Positions 22,407 to 29,191 of a DNA stretch of 29,191 nt are shown here, piece by piece. The notes below the pieces were generated by a model, which was not told where the DNA came from, ran no database searches, and saw nothing but the letters and a program-made list of their open reading frames with translations. Source of the stretch: M3007 sp037130425. GTDB taxonomy: Bacteria; Bacteroidota; Bacteroidia; Chitinophagales; Saprospiraceae. The DNA lies in the NCBI GenBank assembly GCA_037130425.1, contig JBAXTB010000021.1, positions 1 through 29,191 on the forward strand, read 5' to 3'. The stretch's first letter is position 1, and every line of letters starts with the position of its first letter. A program made the position numbers and the translations under genes.

Positions 22407-23177
22407 ATGCAACCCATATTCAGTATTATTACAGTCGTGTACAACGGCGAAACCCTGCTTCCGGGCACCATCGAAAGTGTGCGCAATCAAACTTATCCGC
22501 ACATTGAATATATCCTGATTGACGGCGGCTCTAAGGACAGAACGGTAGAGATCATAAGCAGTTATGCAGGTAAAATGCCGAATATTCGATGGATTTCAGA
22601 AAAAGACAAAGGGCTTTATGATGCCATGAACAAAGGACTTCGCATGGCAACGGGTGATTTTGTCTGGTTTCTCAATGGCGGCGACCACGCTCATGCGCCG
22701 GATACCGTTGAAAAAATGGCTGCGAGTGTGCAGGTTGATACGGATGTGTTGTATGGCGAAACCCAATTGGTGCGCGAGGATCGAACACCGGCCGGTTTGA
22801 TGAGCGCACTTAGCACGCGCAAAGTACCGGAACATTTAAACTGGCGGGATTATTTAGGAGGCATGTTGGTTGTGCATCAATCTTTTATTGCACGCCGTAC
22901 CCTTGCGCCGGAATACATGGAAAACAATCTTTGCGCTGACTATGACTGGTGTATTAAAATATTGAAAAAAAGCAGGTCAAATGTGCATACGGGCTTGATT
23001 ATCAGCGACTATCTTATGGGCGGCGTTTCTAAAAAACGGCACCAACAATCGCTCAAAGACCGCTTTAGTATTATGCAAGAACATTTTGGATTGCCTGCAA
23101 CATTATTTGCACACGGAAGAATTGTGCTGCGGGCATTGTGGCATCGGGTTACGCGAATCGGGAAGGAAAAGTATTAA
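22407..23177 (+). CDS. Family 2 glycosyltransferase
   Basis: A 256-residue GT-A-fold glycosyltransferase of the WcaA-like type, which moves a sugar from a nucleotide donor to a cell-envelope or exopolysaccharide acceptor; donor and acceptor are unknown. The N-terminal strand FSIITVVYNGE (5-15), SVRNQTYPHIEYILIDGGSK (24-43) and ISEKDKGLYDAMNKGL (63-78) are diagnostic. The usual DxD position reads FLNGGDHA (88-95). AMNKG and the DYDWCIKI acid (near residue 180) fit the catalytic region. The start at 22407 was chosen since upstream in-frame codons would lie in the LysE gene. Its stop overlaps the convergent metallo-hydrolase stop by 4 bases. Confidence 0.9.
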   Translation: MQPIFSIITVVYNGETLLPGTIESVRNQTYPHIEYILIDGGSKDRTVEIISSYAGKMPNIRWISEKDKGLYDAMNKGLRMATGDFVWFLNGGDHAHAPDTVEKMAASVQVDTDVLYGETQLVREDRTPAGLMSALSTRKVPEHLNWRDYLGGMLVVHQSFIARRTLAPEYMENNLCADYDWCIKILKKSRSNVHTGLIISDYLMGGVSKKRHQQSLKDRFSIMQEHFGLPATLFAHGRIVLRALWHRVTRIGKEKY

Positions 23178-24019
23178 AACGTGTCCAATTTTCCAACGCG
23201 ATCAAGCACAATGCGCCCCGCGCCGTCTTTTTTTAAGGTTGCGCATTCAGATACCGGGTCATGCTCAAAAATCAGGATTTGTTTTTGCGCAACGGCCTCT
23301 TCTAACAAACGCGCTTTCTCTTGCAGTGTGACCAAGGGCCGGATGTCGTAAGCCATGATGTATGGCATCCCGATATGCCATTGAGAGGCCATTGTATCAG
23401 CACAATAAATATATGTTCCCGCTTTGGTACGCAGGTAAGGCAACATCATCGCTTCGGTGTGCCCGTAAGTAAATCGCACATGGAAGTCTTTGTCAAAGCG
23501 TACATTTTGCCGAACTGGCAGAAACTGCATCCTGCCTTGTTCGAAAAGTGGAAGAAAGTTTTCCTGTAAAAAAGAAGCCTTTTCGCGGGCGTTGGGTTGC
23601 ATGGCCCAATCGAAATGACGTTTGTTCGACCAATAAACCGCATTTGGAAAGCTGGGTTCTACTACCCCCGACTCATTTCGCCACAAGGCGCCACCGCAAT
23701 GATCGAAATGCAGGTGCGTTAAAAAGACATCCGTAATATCCTCCCGGTTCAGACCGGCTGCCTCAATGGAAGAGAACAAATTTTCAGAACCGTGCGGTTC
23801 AAAATGCGAACGAAATTTTTCGTCCTGTTTATTGCCTAAACCAGTGTCTATCAGGATATTACGATCACCTGTACGCACAAGCAACGCGCGCATTGCCCAA
23901 GTACACATATTTTGTGTATCCGGCGGGTTCATGTTGGCCCACATTTTGCGGGGAACCACACCGAACATAGCGCCACCGTCGAGTTTAAAATAACCAGTAT
24001 GAATCGTCTGTATTTGCAT
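23174..24019 (-). CDS. Metallo-beta-lactamase-fold hydrolase
   Basis: A 281-residue cytoplasmic hydrolase of the MBL superfamily. The zinc-binding motif HLHFDH is at residues 102-107, following LIDTGLG (57-63), with later metal-ligand candidates in YGHTEAMM (the His of motif 3) and YCADTMAS (the Asp of motif 4) and FEHDP near the C-terminus. The pattern is closest to lactonase-like (AHL-lactonase / PNKD-like) MBL proteins, but the substrate cannot be inferred. The ATG at 24019 was preferred to a longer start at 24058 because a -7-like GATATTTG (24027-24034, minus strand) lies between them. The 3' end overlaps the stop of the convergent glycosyltransferase gene. Confidence 0.88.
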   Translation of the reverse strand: MQIQTIHTGYFKLDGGAMFGVVPRKMWANMNPPDTQNMCTWAMRALLVRTGDRNILIDTGLGNKQDEKFRSHFEPHGSENLFSSIEAAGLNREDITDVFLTHLHFDHCGGALWRNESGVVEPSFPNAVYWSNKRHFDWAMQPNAREKASFLQENFLPLFEQGRMQFLPVRQNVRFDKDFHVRFTYGHTEAMMLPYLRTKAGTYIYCADTMASQWHIGMPYIMAYDIRPLVTLQEKARLLEEAVAQKQILIFEHDPVSECATLKKDGAGRIVLDRVGKLDTF

Positions 24020-24095
24020 AGGGAGGCAAATATCGGACTTTTCGGACAAATAGTTCAAGAGTTAAAATTTTGCTGCTTGCTTGTTTACACTTGTA

Positions 24096-24103
24096 TAACT
24101 TTG
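24096..24103 (+). promoter_or_regulatory. First -7 element TAACTTTG upstream of the OmpA gene
   Basis: Perfect TAnnTTTG, about 135 bases before the ATG at 24239. Located just before an operator-like palindrome. Confidence 0.45.
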
Positions 24104-24111
24104 TCTATATG

Positions 24112-24132
24112 GCGTTTTTGTGACAAAAATGC
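24112..24132. promoter_or_regulatory. Operator-like palindrome upstream of the OmpA gene
   Basis: GCGTTTTTGT (24112-24121), a single G, then ACAAAAATGC (24123-24132): a 10-bp inverted repeat with one G-T mismatch. It starts 8 bases after the first -7 element, where a bound protein could block or modulate transcription. Confidence 0.4.
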
Positions 24133-24175
24133 GTATCCATGTTTGGATAATGTCTTTTTCTCACCTTTACTCGTT

Positions 24176-24183
24176 TACTTTTG
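24176..24183 (+). promoter_or_regulatory. Second -7 element TACTTTTG upstream of the OmpA gene
   Basis: Perfect TAnnTTTG, 55 bases before the ATG. Either or both elements may be used. Confidence 0.45.
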
Positions 24184-24238
24184 CGCTCTTGATCTTTAAT
24201 CATTTATTTTTAATACGCTCAGTTTTATTCAAACTGCA

Positions 24239-26008
24239 ATGAGAAAAACGAACATCCTGCCTTTTACCTTGCTATTGATATGTATAGCACCTTATTTGTA
24301 CGCACAAAAGGCTGCGGCGCCTCCTCCAAAAACAGAAACCCTCAACTTTGCCGATTCGGTTCGGCATTTGGAGCGGGTCACTGAACTTGGTTTTTTATTT
24401 GGGGGGCTTTATTATCTTGGCGATCTGTCCAAAAATGATTTAAGTTTTGCTCAAGATATTTCTGTTCCAGTAGCTGGCGTTTTCATTCGAAAACATCTTA
24501 TTCCAAATTTTGCGTTGCGGGCTAACTTGCAAACCGGAAAACTCTCTGGCAAAGATCGCGCCTACCCTGATCGGAATTACGCTTTTACCTCGAGTGTGCA
24601 TGAACTTTCGGTTCAGGCAGAATGGGATATTTTTGGGAAAAGGCGCTACCGGCATGTAGATACGCTGACTTACGATCTTGATAACTACCGTCAGTATGCG
24701 TTGATTAACAAATTTCGACGGGCACTGTTGCCTTATATATTTGTAGGCGGCAGCGCTATTATGAGCAACGCCAAACCAGTTTTCAATTATGTATTTGCTG
24801 AAAATACAGCCGCTGTAAGTAAAATTGAGGAAGACAAACGGATTGGCGGCGGGTTAAGGACTAAAGGCGGTATTATTTTTGGCGGCGGTCTGAATGTCGA
24901 CCTTAATCGCAAATGGTTGCTTGGTGCTGAAATAGGCGCTCGTACCAGTTTTGATGATTATATCGACGGCATTAGCGTGGCTGGTAGTCCGAAAAACTAT
25001 GATTGGTATTGGGTGCTTGCTTTGAACCTGAGTTACCGCTTTGGTGTACGCGATAAAGATGGCGATGGCACGCCGGATGACCTTGACAAATGCCCGGATG
25101 TTGCAGGTTTAGGCAGAACCAAGGGTTGCCCGGATGCCGATAATGACGGTATTTCTGATAAAGAAGACGAGTGCCCTCGTTTGGCCGGGATTCTGGCTTT
25201 AGCCGGTTGTCCGATCAAGGATGCTGACAATGACGGTATTCAGGATGTGGATGATTTGTGCCCAAAAGTAGCCGGTTTGCCTGAATTTAAAGGATGCCCG
25301 GATACCGACGCCGATGGTATTGAAGATAAATTGGATGAATGTCCAACAGATGCGGGTTTGCCTGAATTCAAGGGTTGTCCTGATACGGACGGCGATGGCA
25401 TTGAAGACCGCCTTGACGCCTGTCCGAAAGAAAAAGGGCCGCTGGAATACTATCGCGGATGCCCCGTCAAAGATACCGACGGCGATGGCGTGGAAGACAA
25501 GTTGGACGCGTGCCTGACAACGCCGGGTAAAGTAGAATTTAAAGGTTGCCCTGACTCGGATAATGATGGCGTAGAAGACGCTTTAGATTTGTGTCCTACG
25601 CGACCTGGCGTGAAGGAGAATAAAGGTTGTACGGTGGTGGAGAAAAAAGATATTGAAAAACTGAAATTAGCGGTCAAAGCGGTGAAGTTTGAAACCGGCA
25701 AAGCAGTATTAAAAGCAGAATCCAGCAAAATATTGACTGATATTGCGGATATTATGGTAAAATACCCCGACTACCTGCTCAAAATCGAGGGTCATACCGA
25801 TAATGTAGGTAAAGAAGATAAAAACCAGTTGCTGTCGGAGCAACGTGCCAAAGCCTGTGCGGATTTCTTAACCGGAAAAGGCGTAGCAACTACGCGTATT
25901 CAAACTGCCGGATTTGGCAGTAAAAAGCCGCTTGTCGACAACAAAACGGCGGCCAATAAAGCGCAAAATCGCCGGGTAGAGTTTAATGTTTACCTGCCGG
26001 AGAAGTAG
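24239..26008 (+). CDS. OmpA family outer-membrane protein with thrombospondin type-3 repeats
   Basis: A 589-residue outer-membrane protein that should anchor the membrane to peptidoglycan. Residues 1-22 are a signal peptide (ILPFTLLLICIAPYLYA). Residues 35-268 look like an outer-membrane beta-barrel of the DUF6089 type (LGFLFGGLYYLGDLSKND early on, NLSYRFGVRD at the end). Residues 272-462 hold seven calcium-binding-type TSP3 repeats, e.g. DKDGDGTPDDLDKCP, DADNDGISDKEDECP, DTDGDGVEDKLDACL. Residues 480-586 form an OmpA domain: KFETGKAVLKAESSKIL, IEGHTDNVG, LSEQRAKA and NRRVEF, with the Asp and Arg that bind diaminopimelate. It has its own promoter region and a terminator shared with the convergent S41 gene. 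Confidence 0.94.
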   Translation: MRKTNILPFTLLLICIAPYLYAQKAAAPPPKTETLNFADSVRHLERVTELGFLFGGLYYLGDLSKNDLSFAQDISVPVAGVFIRKHLIPNFALRANLQTGKLSGKDRAYPDRNYAFTSSVHELSVQAEWDIFGKRRYRHVDTLTYDLDNYRQYALINKFRRALLPYIFVGGSAIMSNAKPVFNYVFAENTAAVSKIEEDKRIGGGLRTKGGIIFGGGLNVDLNRKWLLGAEIGARTSFDDYIDGISVAGSPKNYDWYWVLALNLSYRFGVRDKDGDGTPDDLDKCPDVAGLGRTKGCPDADNDGISDKEDECPRLAGILALAGCPIKDADNDGIQDVDDLCPKVAGLPEFKGCPDTDADGIEDKLDECPTDAGLPEFKGCPDTDGDGIEDRLDACPKEKGPLEYYRGCPVKDTDGDGVEDKLDACLTTPGKVEFKGCPDSDNDGVEDALDLCPTRPGVKENKGCTVVEKKDIEKLKLAVKAVKFETGKAVLKAESSKILTDIADIMVKYPDYLLKIEGHTDNVGKEDKNQLLSEQRAKACADFLTGKGVATTRIQTAGFGSKKPLVDNKTAANKAQNRRVEFNVYLPEK

Positions 26009-26021
26009 GTTAAAATGGTTG

Positions 26022-26066
26022 AAAACATGAGTCATCCCGATTTTTTCAGGGTGACTCATGTTTTTT
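26022..26066. terminator. Bidirectional terminator between the OmpA and S41 genes
   Basis: AAAACATGAGTCA (26022-26034) pairs with TGACTCATGTTTT (26052-26064), with an inner CCC/GGG. T6 follows on the plus strand, and the A run before the stem gives TTTT on the minus strand. Confidence 0.9.
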
Positions 26067-26068
26067 AG

Positions 26069-27337
26069 TTACTTCAACTTCCGCACATAATCCAATACCG
26101 GATCTTTGCCCTTGCGGAAATCTTCAAAATTCAAGGGAATCGGCGTATCGAGTTCGAGCGTGTCCGGATTGCCTTTTACCGTTTGTTTGAAGGTGGTAGG
26201 ATACCAGATTTGAATACGGCTGTTTGGCAAGGTAAAGGCTCGATTATCGCCAAATTGGTTGGGTCGGCCGGCTGGCGTTTCGCCGATGAGTGCCGCTTTG
26301 GTTTTAGTTCTAAATGCTGCGGCAACTTGAATGGCTGCGGCACTGGTGTACAAATTAACGGCTACAAATAATTTACCAGACCGATTTGCGGTAGGAATTT
26401 CGCTGATGCGTTGCGCCAGTCGCACACCGTCGCCGCCGCCGCCACCTGGGTTGAAACGTAAATCAATCAAAACTTTTGCATTCGGGTTGCTTTGAAGGAA
26501 GGCAATAACCGCATCTTCAAAGGGTTTAAACGGCGGCAATTGCTGGGCAGAAGCAGAATCACCGGCGGTCAAGGCCATTTCACTGCTTGCACAACGGTTT
26601 ATTTGCAGATAATACACGCTATCTGAAGCCAACCATTGTTCGGTAAAAAATCCCTTGGCGGGTTGCCAGCGGATGTCGCGTTTTTCCTGCTGTATTTGGG
26701 TCGGCACCATTTCTTTACGGTTGTTGATGTCGATGGGAAACAGTTTAACGGTTTCGGGTTTGCCGGTTGTTTTATTTTCCAAGGTCAAATTGAGCGTGTC
26801 GGTAGTGCTGATACCGGCCTGACGAAAGGCCACCGGGAAACGCAGGTAATTCAAACCTTCTTTGTACACGCAGAATTTATTTTCCGTTGCAATATATCGG
26901 CTGATTTTCTCAAGCGCTTCTTTGGTATCTATCCCATTGATTTTCAGCACTTTCTTTCCGACCGCTTTTTCGAAACGCTTCACCGTTCCGCTCACATACA
27001 GGCCGTCGGCGTAATAACCCAAGCCATAAGGAATGGGATTTTCGCTCATCAGCATGGGCGTCAGTTCCAAGTGCGTGTTCTGGTCGACAGCCAGCGACAA
27101 TGCAGATTGAATTTCAAGGGCAATTTGCATATCAGCTTTACCTCCGAGGTTATCGGCGATGTCTTTTAAAGCCTGTTCAAACTTCTTTTTTGAGGTGTAT
27201 TTGAATAAATCGGGGTGCCGGGTCGGGATTTCTTTCCGAATGATTTCGAGATCGGCGCGCCATTTTTCGGGCGCTGTTTGAGCAGCTGCATTACCGCCTA
27301 TAGCGACAAGCAGTAACAGTAATAAAATGAATCGCAT
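26069..27337 (-). CDS. Exported S41-like peptidase, possibly with altered active site
   Basis: A 422-residue exported protein of the S41 (C-terminal processing / tricorn-like) peptidase group. Signal peptide: MRFILLLLLLVAIGGNAAAQ. An N-terminal helical region has RHPDLFKYTSKKKFEQAL; DQNTHLEL (85-92) matches the DxHT-type motif; a PDZ-like stretch lies near 115-200 (VLKINGIDTKEALEKI). The core strand VLIDLRFNPGGGGG (289-302) and the nucleophile region NLYTSAAAIQVA (S332) are typical, but the usual SAAE reads SAAA, and the position of the CtpA Lys reads Arg (R358 in GETPAGRPNQFG). It follows the DUF853 gene by 30 bases on the same strand, so cotranscription is likely. Activity is uncertain. Confidence 0.83.
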   Translation of the reverse strand: MRFILLLLLLVAIGGNAAAQTAPEKWRADLEIIRKEIPTRHPDLFKYTSKKKFEQALKDIADNLGGKADMQIALEIQSALSLAVDQNTHLELTPMLMSENPIPYGLGYYADGLYVSGTVKRFEKAVGKKVLKINGIDTKEALEKISRYIATENKFCVYKEGLNYLRFPVAFRQAGISTTDTLNLTLENKTTGKPETVKLFPIDINNRKEMVPTQIQQEKRDIRWQPAKGFFTEQWLASDSVYYLQINRCASSEMALTAGDSASAQQLPPFKPFEDAVIAFLQSNPNAKVLIDLRFNPGGGGGDGVRLAQRISEIPTANRSGKLFVAVNLYTSAAAIQVAAAFRTKTKAALIGETPAGRPNQFGDNRAFTLPNSRIQIWYPTTFKQTVKGNPDTLELDTPIPLNFEDFRKGKDPVLDYVRKLK

Positions 27338-27367
27338 AATCGATTGTTATTGAATGTTATACCTGAT

Positions 27368-28912
27368 TTAGAACCAGCCTTTTTTGCTTCGGCTACCGCC
27401 GCCCAGGCCAAGTACGCCGAGCAGCCCGCGGGTCAGTTCGCGCGCTACGGTGCGACCTACCTGACGCGTTATCGGACTGTCGATCACCTCTTGAAGTACG
27501 CTTTTTTCCTGCTTGCCCTTTGGTTCTTTCGCCTCCTGAGCCGTTTGGTTTTCAACGGCTTCCTGAATTTTTCCATTCAGGATTTCGTACGCGCTTTCGC
27601 GGTCGATTTCCTGGTTGTATTTGCGGACAATTTCCGATTGATTGATAATTTGATCAATTTCCGTGGGCGTCAGAATATCCATCCGGCTTTCAGGCGCGCG
27701 CATGAGCGTGTGGGCGAGCGGGGAAGGAATCCCTTTTTCATTCAACACACTCACGAAGGCTTCCCCAATGCCGAGGTTGGTGAGCAGGTCTTCCGTTTCA
27801 TACCATTTTGTGATCGGGTAGTTTTCGGCAGCAAGTTTGATGGCTTTGCGGTCTTTGGCCGTAAATGCGCGCAAAGCATGTTGAACTTTTAAACCCAATT
27901 GCGCCAATACGCTGTCTGGAATATCCGTCGGGTTTTGCGTAATAAAATACACGCCGACGCCTTTGGAACGGATCAATTTGATAATGGATTCCATCTGTCG
28001 CATCAACGCATCCGTGGCTTCCTGGAAAACCAAATGCGCCTCGTCGATGAAGATACACAACTTGGGTTGTTCCACATCACCCTCTTCCGGAAAGGAAGCG
28101 TAAATTTCGGCCAGCATTTGTAACATGAAGGTACTGAACAACTTAGGTCGATCCTGAATATCGGTCAGGCGCACAATGCTAATCATTCCGCGACCATTTT
28201 CATCGATCCGGCACAGGTCATGCACTTCAAACGAAAGTTCGCCGAAAAATGCTTCGGCGCCTTGTTGTTCCAGTTCCACGACTTTGCGCAAGATCGTGGC
28301 GGCAGTGGCTGCGCTAAACTGTCCGTATTCGGCTTCCATCGCTTCTTTGCCTTCGTTGCCGAGGTATTGCAGTACTTTTTTAAAATCCTTCAGGTCTAAA
28401 AGGGCCAAACCGTTGTCTTCACAGTATTTGAAAACAACCGCTACTACCCCACCCTGCGTATCATTGAGGCCCAAAATACGGCTAAACAACACCGGGCCAA
28501 ATTCGCATACCGTGGCGCGCAAACGAGCGCCTTTTTCACCCGAAAGCGTCAAAAACTCCACAGAATTGCCGGTTGGGTGCCAGGTAATGCCAATTTTTCC
28601 GGCCCGTTCCGTAATTTTCGGATTATCCGAACCCGGCATCGCGATCCCGGAAAGGTCGCCTTTTATATCCATTAGCATCGAAGGCACGCCGTTTGCAGCC
28701 AATTGTTCGGCAATGGCTTGCAGACTTTTGGTTTTGCCGGTACCGGTAGCGCCCGCAATGAGGCCATGGCGGTTCATGGTACTCAACGGTACCTTAATTT
28801 GTACGCCTGAAACGGCTTCCCCGTCGAGCATGGCGCCGCCTAACACGATGGAGGGGCCGGAGAACTCGTATCCGGCCTGCATTTCATTGCTAAAATCTTC
28901 TTTTTTAGACAT
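27368..28912 (-). CDS. HerA-like ATPase, DUF853 (YjgR) family
   Basis: A 514-residue P-loop ATPase of the HerA/FtsK superfamily, DUF853 branch. HerA relatives pump or unwind DNA as hexamers; the role of DUF853 proteins is not established. Walker A is GATGTGKT at 54-61, directly after NRHGLIA; the Walker B strand is LCIFIDEAHLVF (near 290-300), and a sensor-like YFITQNPTDIPDSVLAQLGL follows. The early MLMDIKGDLSGIA is a hallmark. The C-terminal 60 residues are charged, then rich in Gly (LLGVLGLGGGSRSKKGWF). No nuclease (NurA, SIR2, or DUF4297-like) gene is next to it, so the classic HerA defence or repair pairing is not seen. The S41 peptidase gene follows after 30 bases. Confidence 0.93.
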   Translation of the reverse strand: MSKKEDFSNEMQAGYEFSGPSIVLGGAMLDGEAVSGVQIKVPLSTMNRHGLIAGATGTGKTKSLQAIAEQLAANGVPSMLMDIKGDLSGIAMPGSDNPKITERAGKIGITWHPTGNSVEFLTLSGEKGARLRATVCEFGPVLFSRILGLNDTQGGVVAVVFKYCEDNGLALLDLKDFKKVLQYLGNEGKEAMEAEYGQFSAATAATILRKVVELEQQGAEAFFGELSFEVHDLCRIDENGRGMISIVRLTDIQDRPKLFSTFMLQMLAEIYASFPEEGDVEQPKLCIFIDEAHLVFQEATDALMRQMESIIKLIRSKGVGVYFITQNPTDIPDSVLAQLGLKVQHALRAFTAKDRKAIKLAAENYPITKWYETEDLLTNLGIGEAFVSVLNEKGIPSPLAHTLMRAPESRMDILTPTEIDQIINQSEIVRKYNQEIDRESAYEILNGKIQEAVENQTAQEAKEPKGKQEKSVLQEVIDSPITRQVGRTVARELTRGLLGVLGLGGGSRSKKGWF

Positions 28913-28929
28913 TCTTGGAAATTGCTAAA

Positions 28930-28959
28930 GGGATCGTGTAAAAGCGATCCCAAAACATA
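28930..28959 (-). promoter_or_regulatory. -7-like element and 5'-end hairpin of the DUF853 gene
   Basis: On the minus strand TATGTTTT (28952-28959; one mismatch to TAnnTTTG) is followed at once by GGGATCG/CGATCCC (28945-28951 with 28930-28936), an 8-base-loop hairpin that would sit at or near the very 5' end of the transcript. Confidence 0.4.
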
Positions 28960-29048
28960 AACGTAAAAACGGGGTAAATTTAGGGCAAACGCCGGATTTA
29001 TCTTGAAAACCGAGGTTAAAACAGTTTTCATTAACAAGACTTGCTCGT

Positions 29049-29191
29049 TTATTCTACCAGCAATTCATCCACAAAAACCCAGCATTTTTGTCCTGCGCCA
29101 GGGTGCCATTTCGGGTTTTTCAACTGGCTTTCCACCCGCACTTTTAAATAGCGGCATTTGACTGGTTTGGGAGCAGTTTCGCTAATCAGGG
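29049..29191 (-). CDS. C-terminus of a probable GH20 beta-N-acetylhexosaminidase (partial)
   Basis: An open frame enters from the right edge and ends at a TAA (29049-29051). The visible 46 residues include KCRYLKVRVES, NPKWHPGAGQKCW and the end VFVDELLVE. The pattern RYxKVxA...WHPGAGxxxWxFxDEIxV is what I know from the C-terminal carbohydrate-binding-like tail of Bacteroidota GH20 hexosaminidases and some related exported glycosidases. GH20 enzymes release terminal N-acetylhexosamine from chitin or glycans. The catalytic domain is outside the window, so the family is an inference. The 136 bases between this stop and the DUF853 start hold the promoter-like region described above. Confidence 0.6.
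   Translation of the reverse strand, partial: LISETAPKPVKCRYLKVRVESQLKNPKWHPGAGQKCWVFVDELLVE

Noticed and set aside
26636..27169. 177-codon open frame on the plus strand
   Set aside because: Antisense to the S41-like gene; the Phe/Gly-rich product is characteristic of a reversed coding frame.
27368..28912. HerA-type defence system
   Set aside because: The protein is of the DUF853 branch and has no adjacent NurA, SIR2 or other nuclease gene.
28176..28928. 250-codon open frame on the plus strand
   Set aside because: Entirely antisense to the DUF853 gene, Ser/Pro-rich product with no known features, typical of a shadow frame.
28913..28951. Possible terminator of the right-edge glycosidase gene at the GGGATCG/CGATCCC hairpin
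   Set aside because: It lies about 100 bases after that stop and has no T run on the minus strand; a place in the DUF853 leader is more likely.

Overview
The window looks like a chromosomal segment of a member of the Bacteroidota, most likely a Saprospiria-type bacterium (class level is inference). The pointers are: many promoters of the Bacteroidota type (TAnnTTTG at about -7, sometimes with TTTG near -33); a large secreted protein ending in a type IX secretion (T9SS type B, CHU_C) sorting domain; an OmpA protein with thrombospondin type-3 repeats; and families largely confined to this phylum (DUF4835, DUF2795, a short omega-like RpoZ, a 125-residue conserved protein). Base composition looks moderate and even, and I see no phage, integron, insertion sequence or CRISPR array. 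Most of the window is core genome.

Layout. 1-304 holds palindromic repeats and no gene. 305-1294 (minus) is paaA, cut off from any other paa gene in view. 1463-4871 (plus) is a core run: bamD, rpoZ, coaBC, a DUF4835 lipid/envelope-type secreted protein, then a strong terminator. 4957-6831 is rseP followed 3 bases later by hscB. 7028-7651 (minus) is a Uma2-type nuclease gene, divergent from tRNA-Leu(CAA) at 7768-7850, which has its own good promoter and terminator. 7994-9034 holds a DUF1573 secreted protein and a conserved small protein, followed by a possible structured RNA. Then come typA, queA and a DUF2795 protein (plus strand), converging on a 1077-residue T9SS cargo protein (minus). A Crp/Fnr regulator, gyrA and a secreted TPR protein follow on the plus strand. 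21746-24019 is a small cluster: LysE-type exporter (minus), glycosyltransferase 2 (plus), metallo-beta-lactamase-fold hydrolase (minus). An OmpA protein (plus) then converges on an S41-like peptidase, which is preceded in the same direction by a HerA-like ATPase (DUF853). The window ends in the C-terminal 46 residues of a secreted glycosidase, probably GH20, on the minus strand.

How they fit together. Envelope biogenesis dominates: BamD (outer-membrane protein assembly), RseP (site-2 protease), the OmpA peptidoglycan-binding protein, the TPR protein and the T9SS cargo. Core information processing is represented by RpoZ, GyrA, TypA, QueA and a tRNA.

I found no convincing new defence or mobile system. 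The best unexplained signals are non-coding: (i) the gyrA leader, with a 14-bp perfect inverted repeat ending 14 bases before the start codon, a crossing 7-bp pairing and a competing 8-bp pairing; (ii) a nested stem structure at 9016-9140; (iii) a long structured leader before queA; (iv) palindromic repeats at 100-260; (v) a 16-pair interrupted palindrome beside a possible small gene at 16483-16710; and (vi) a duplicated start-codon region in the T9SS cargo gene.
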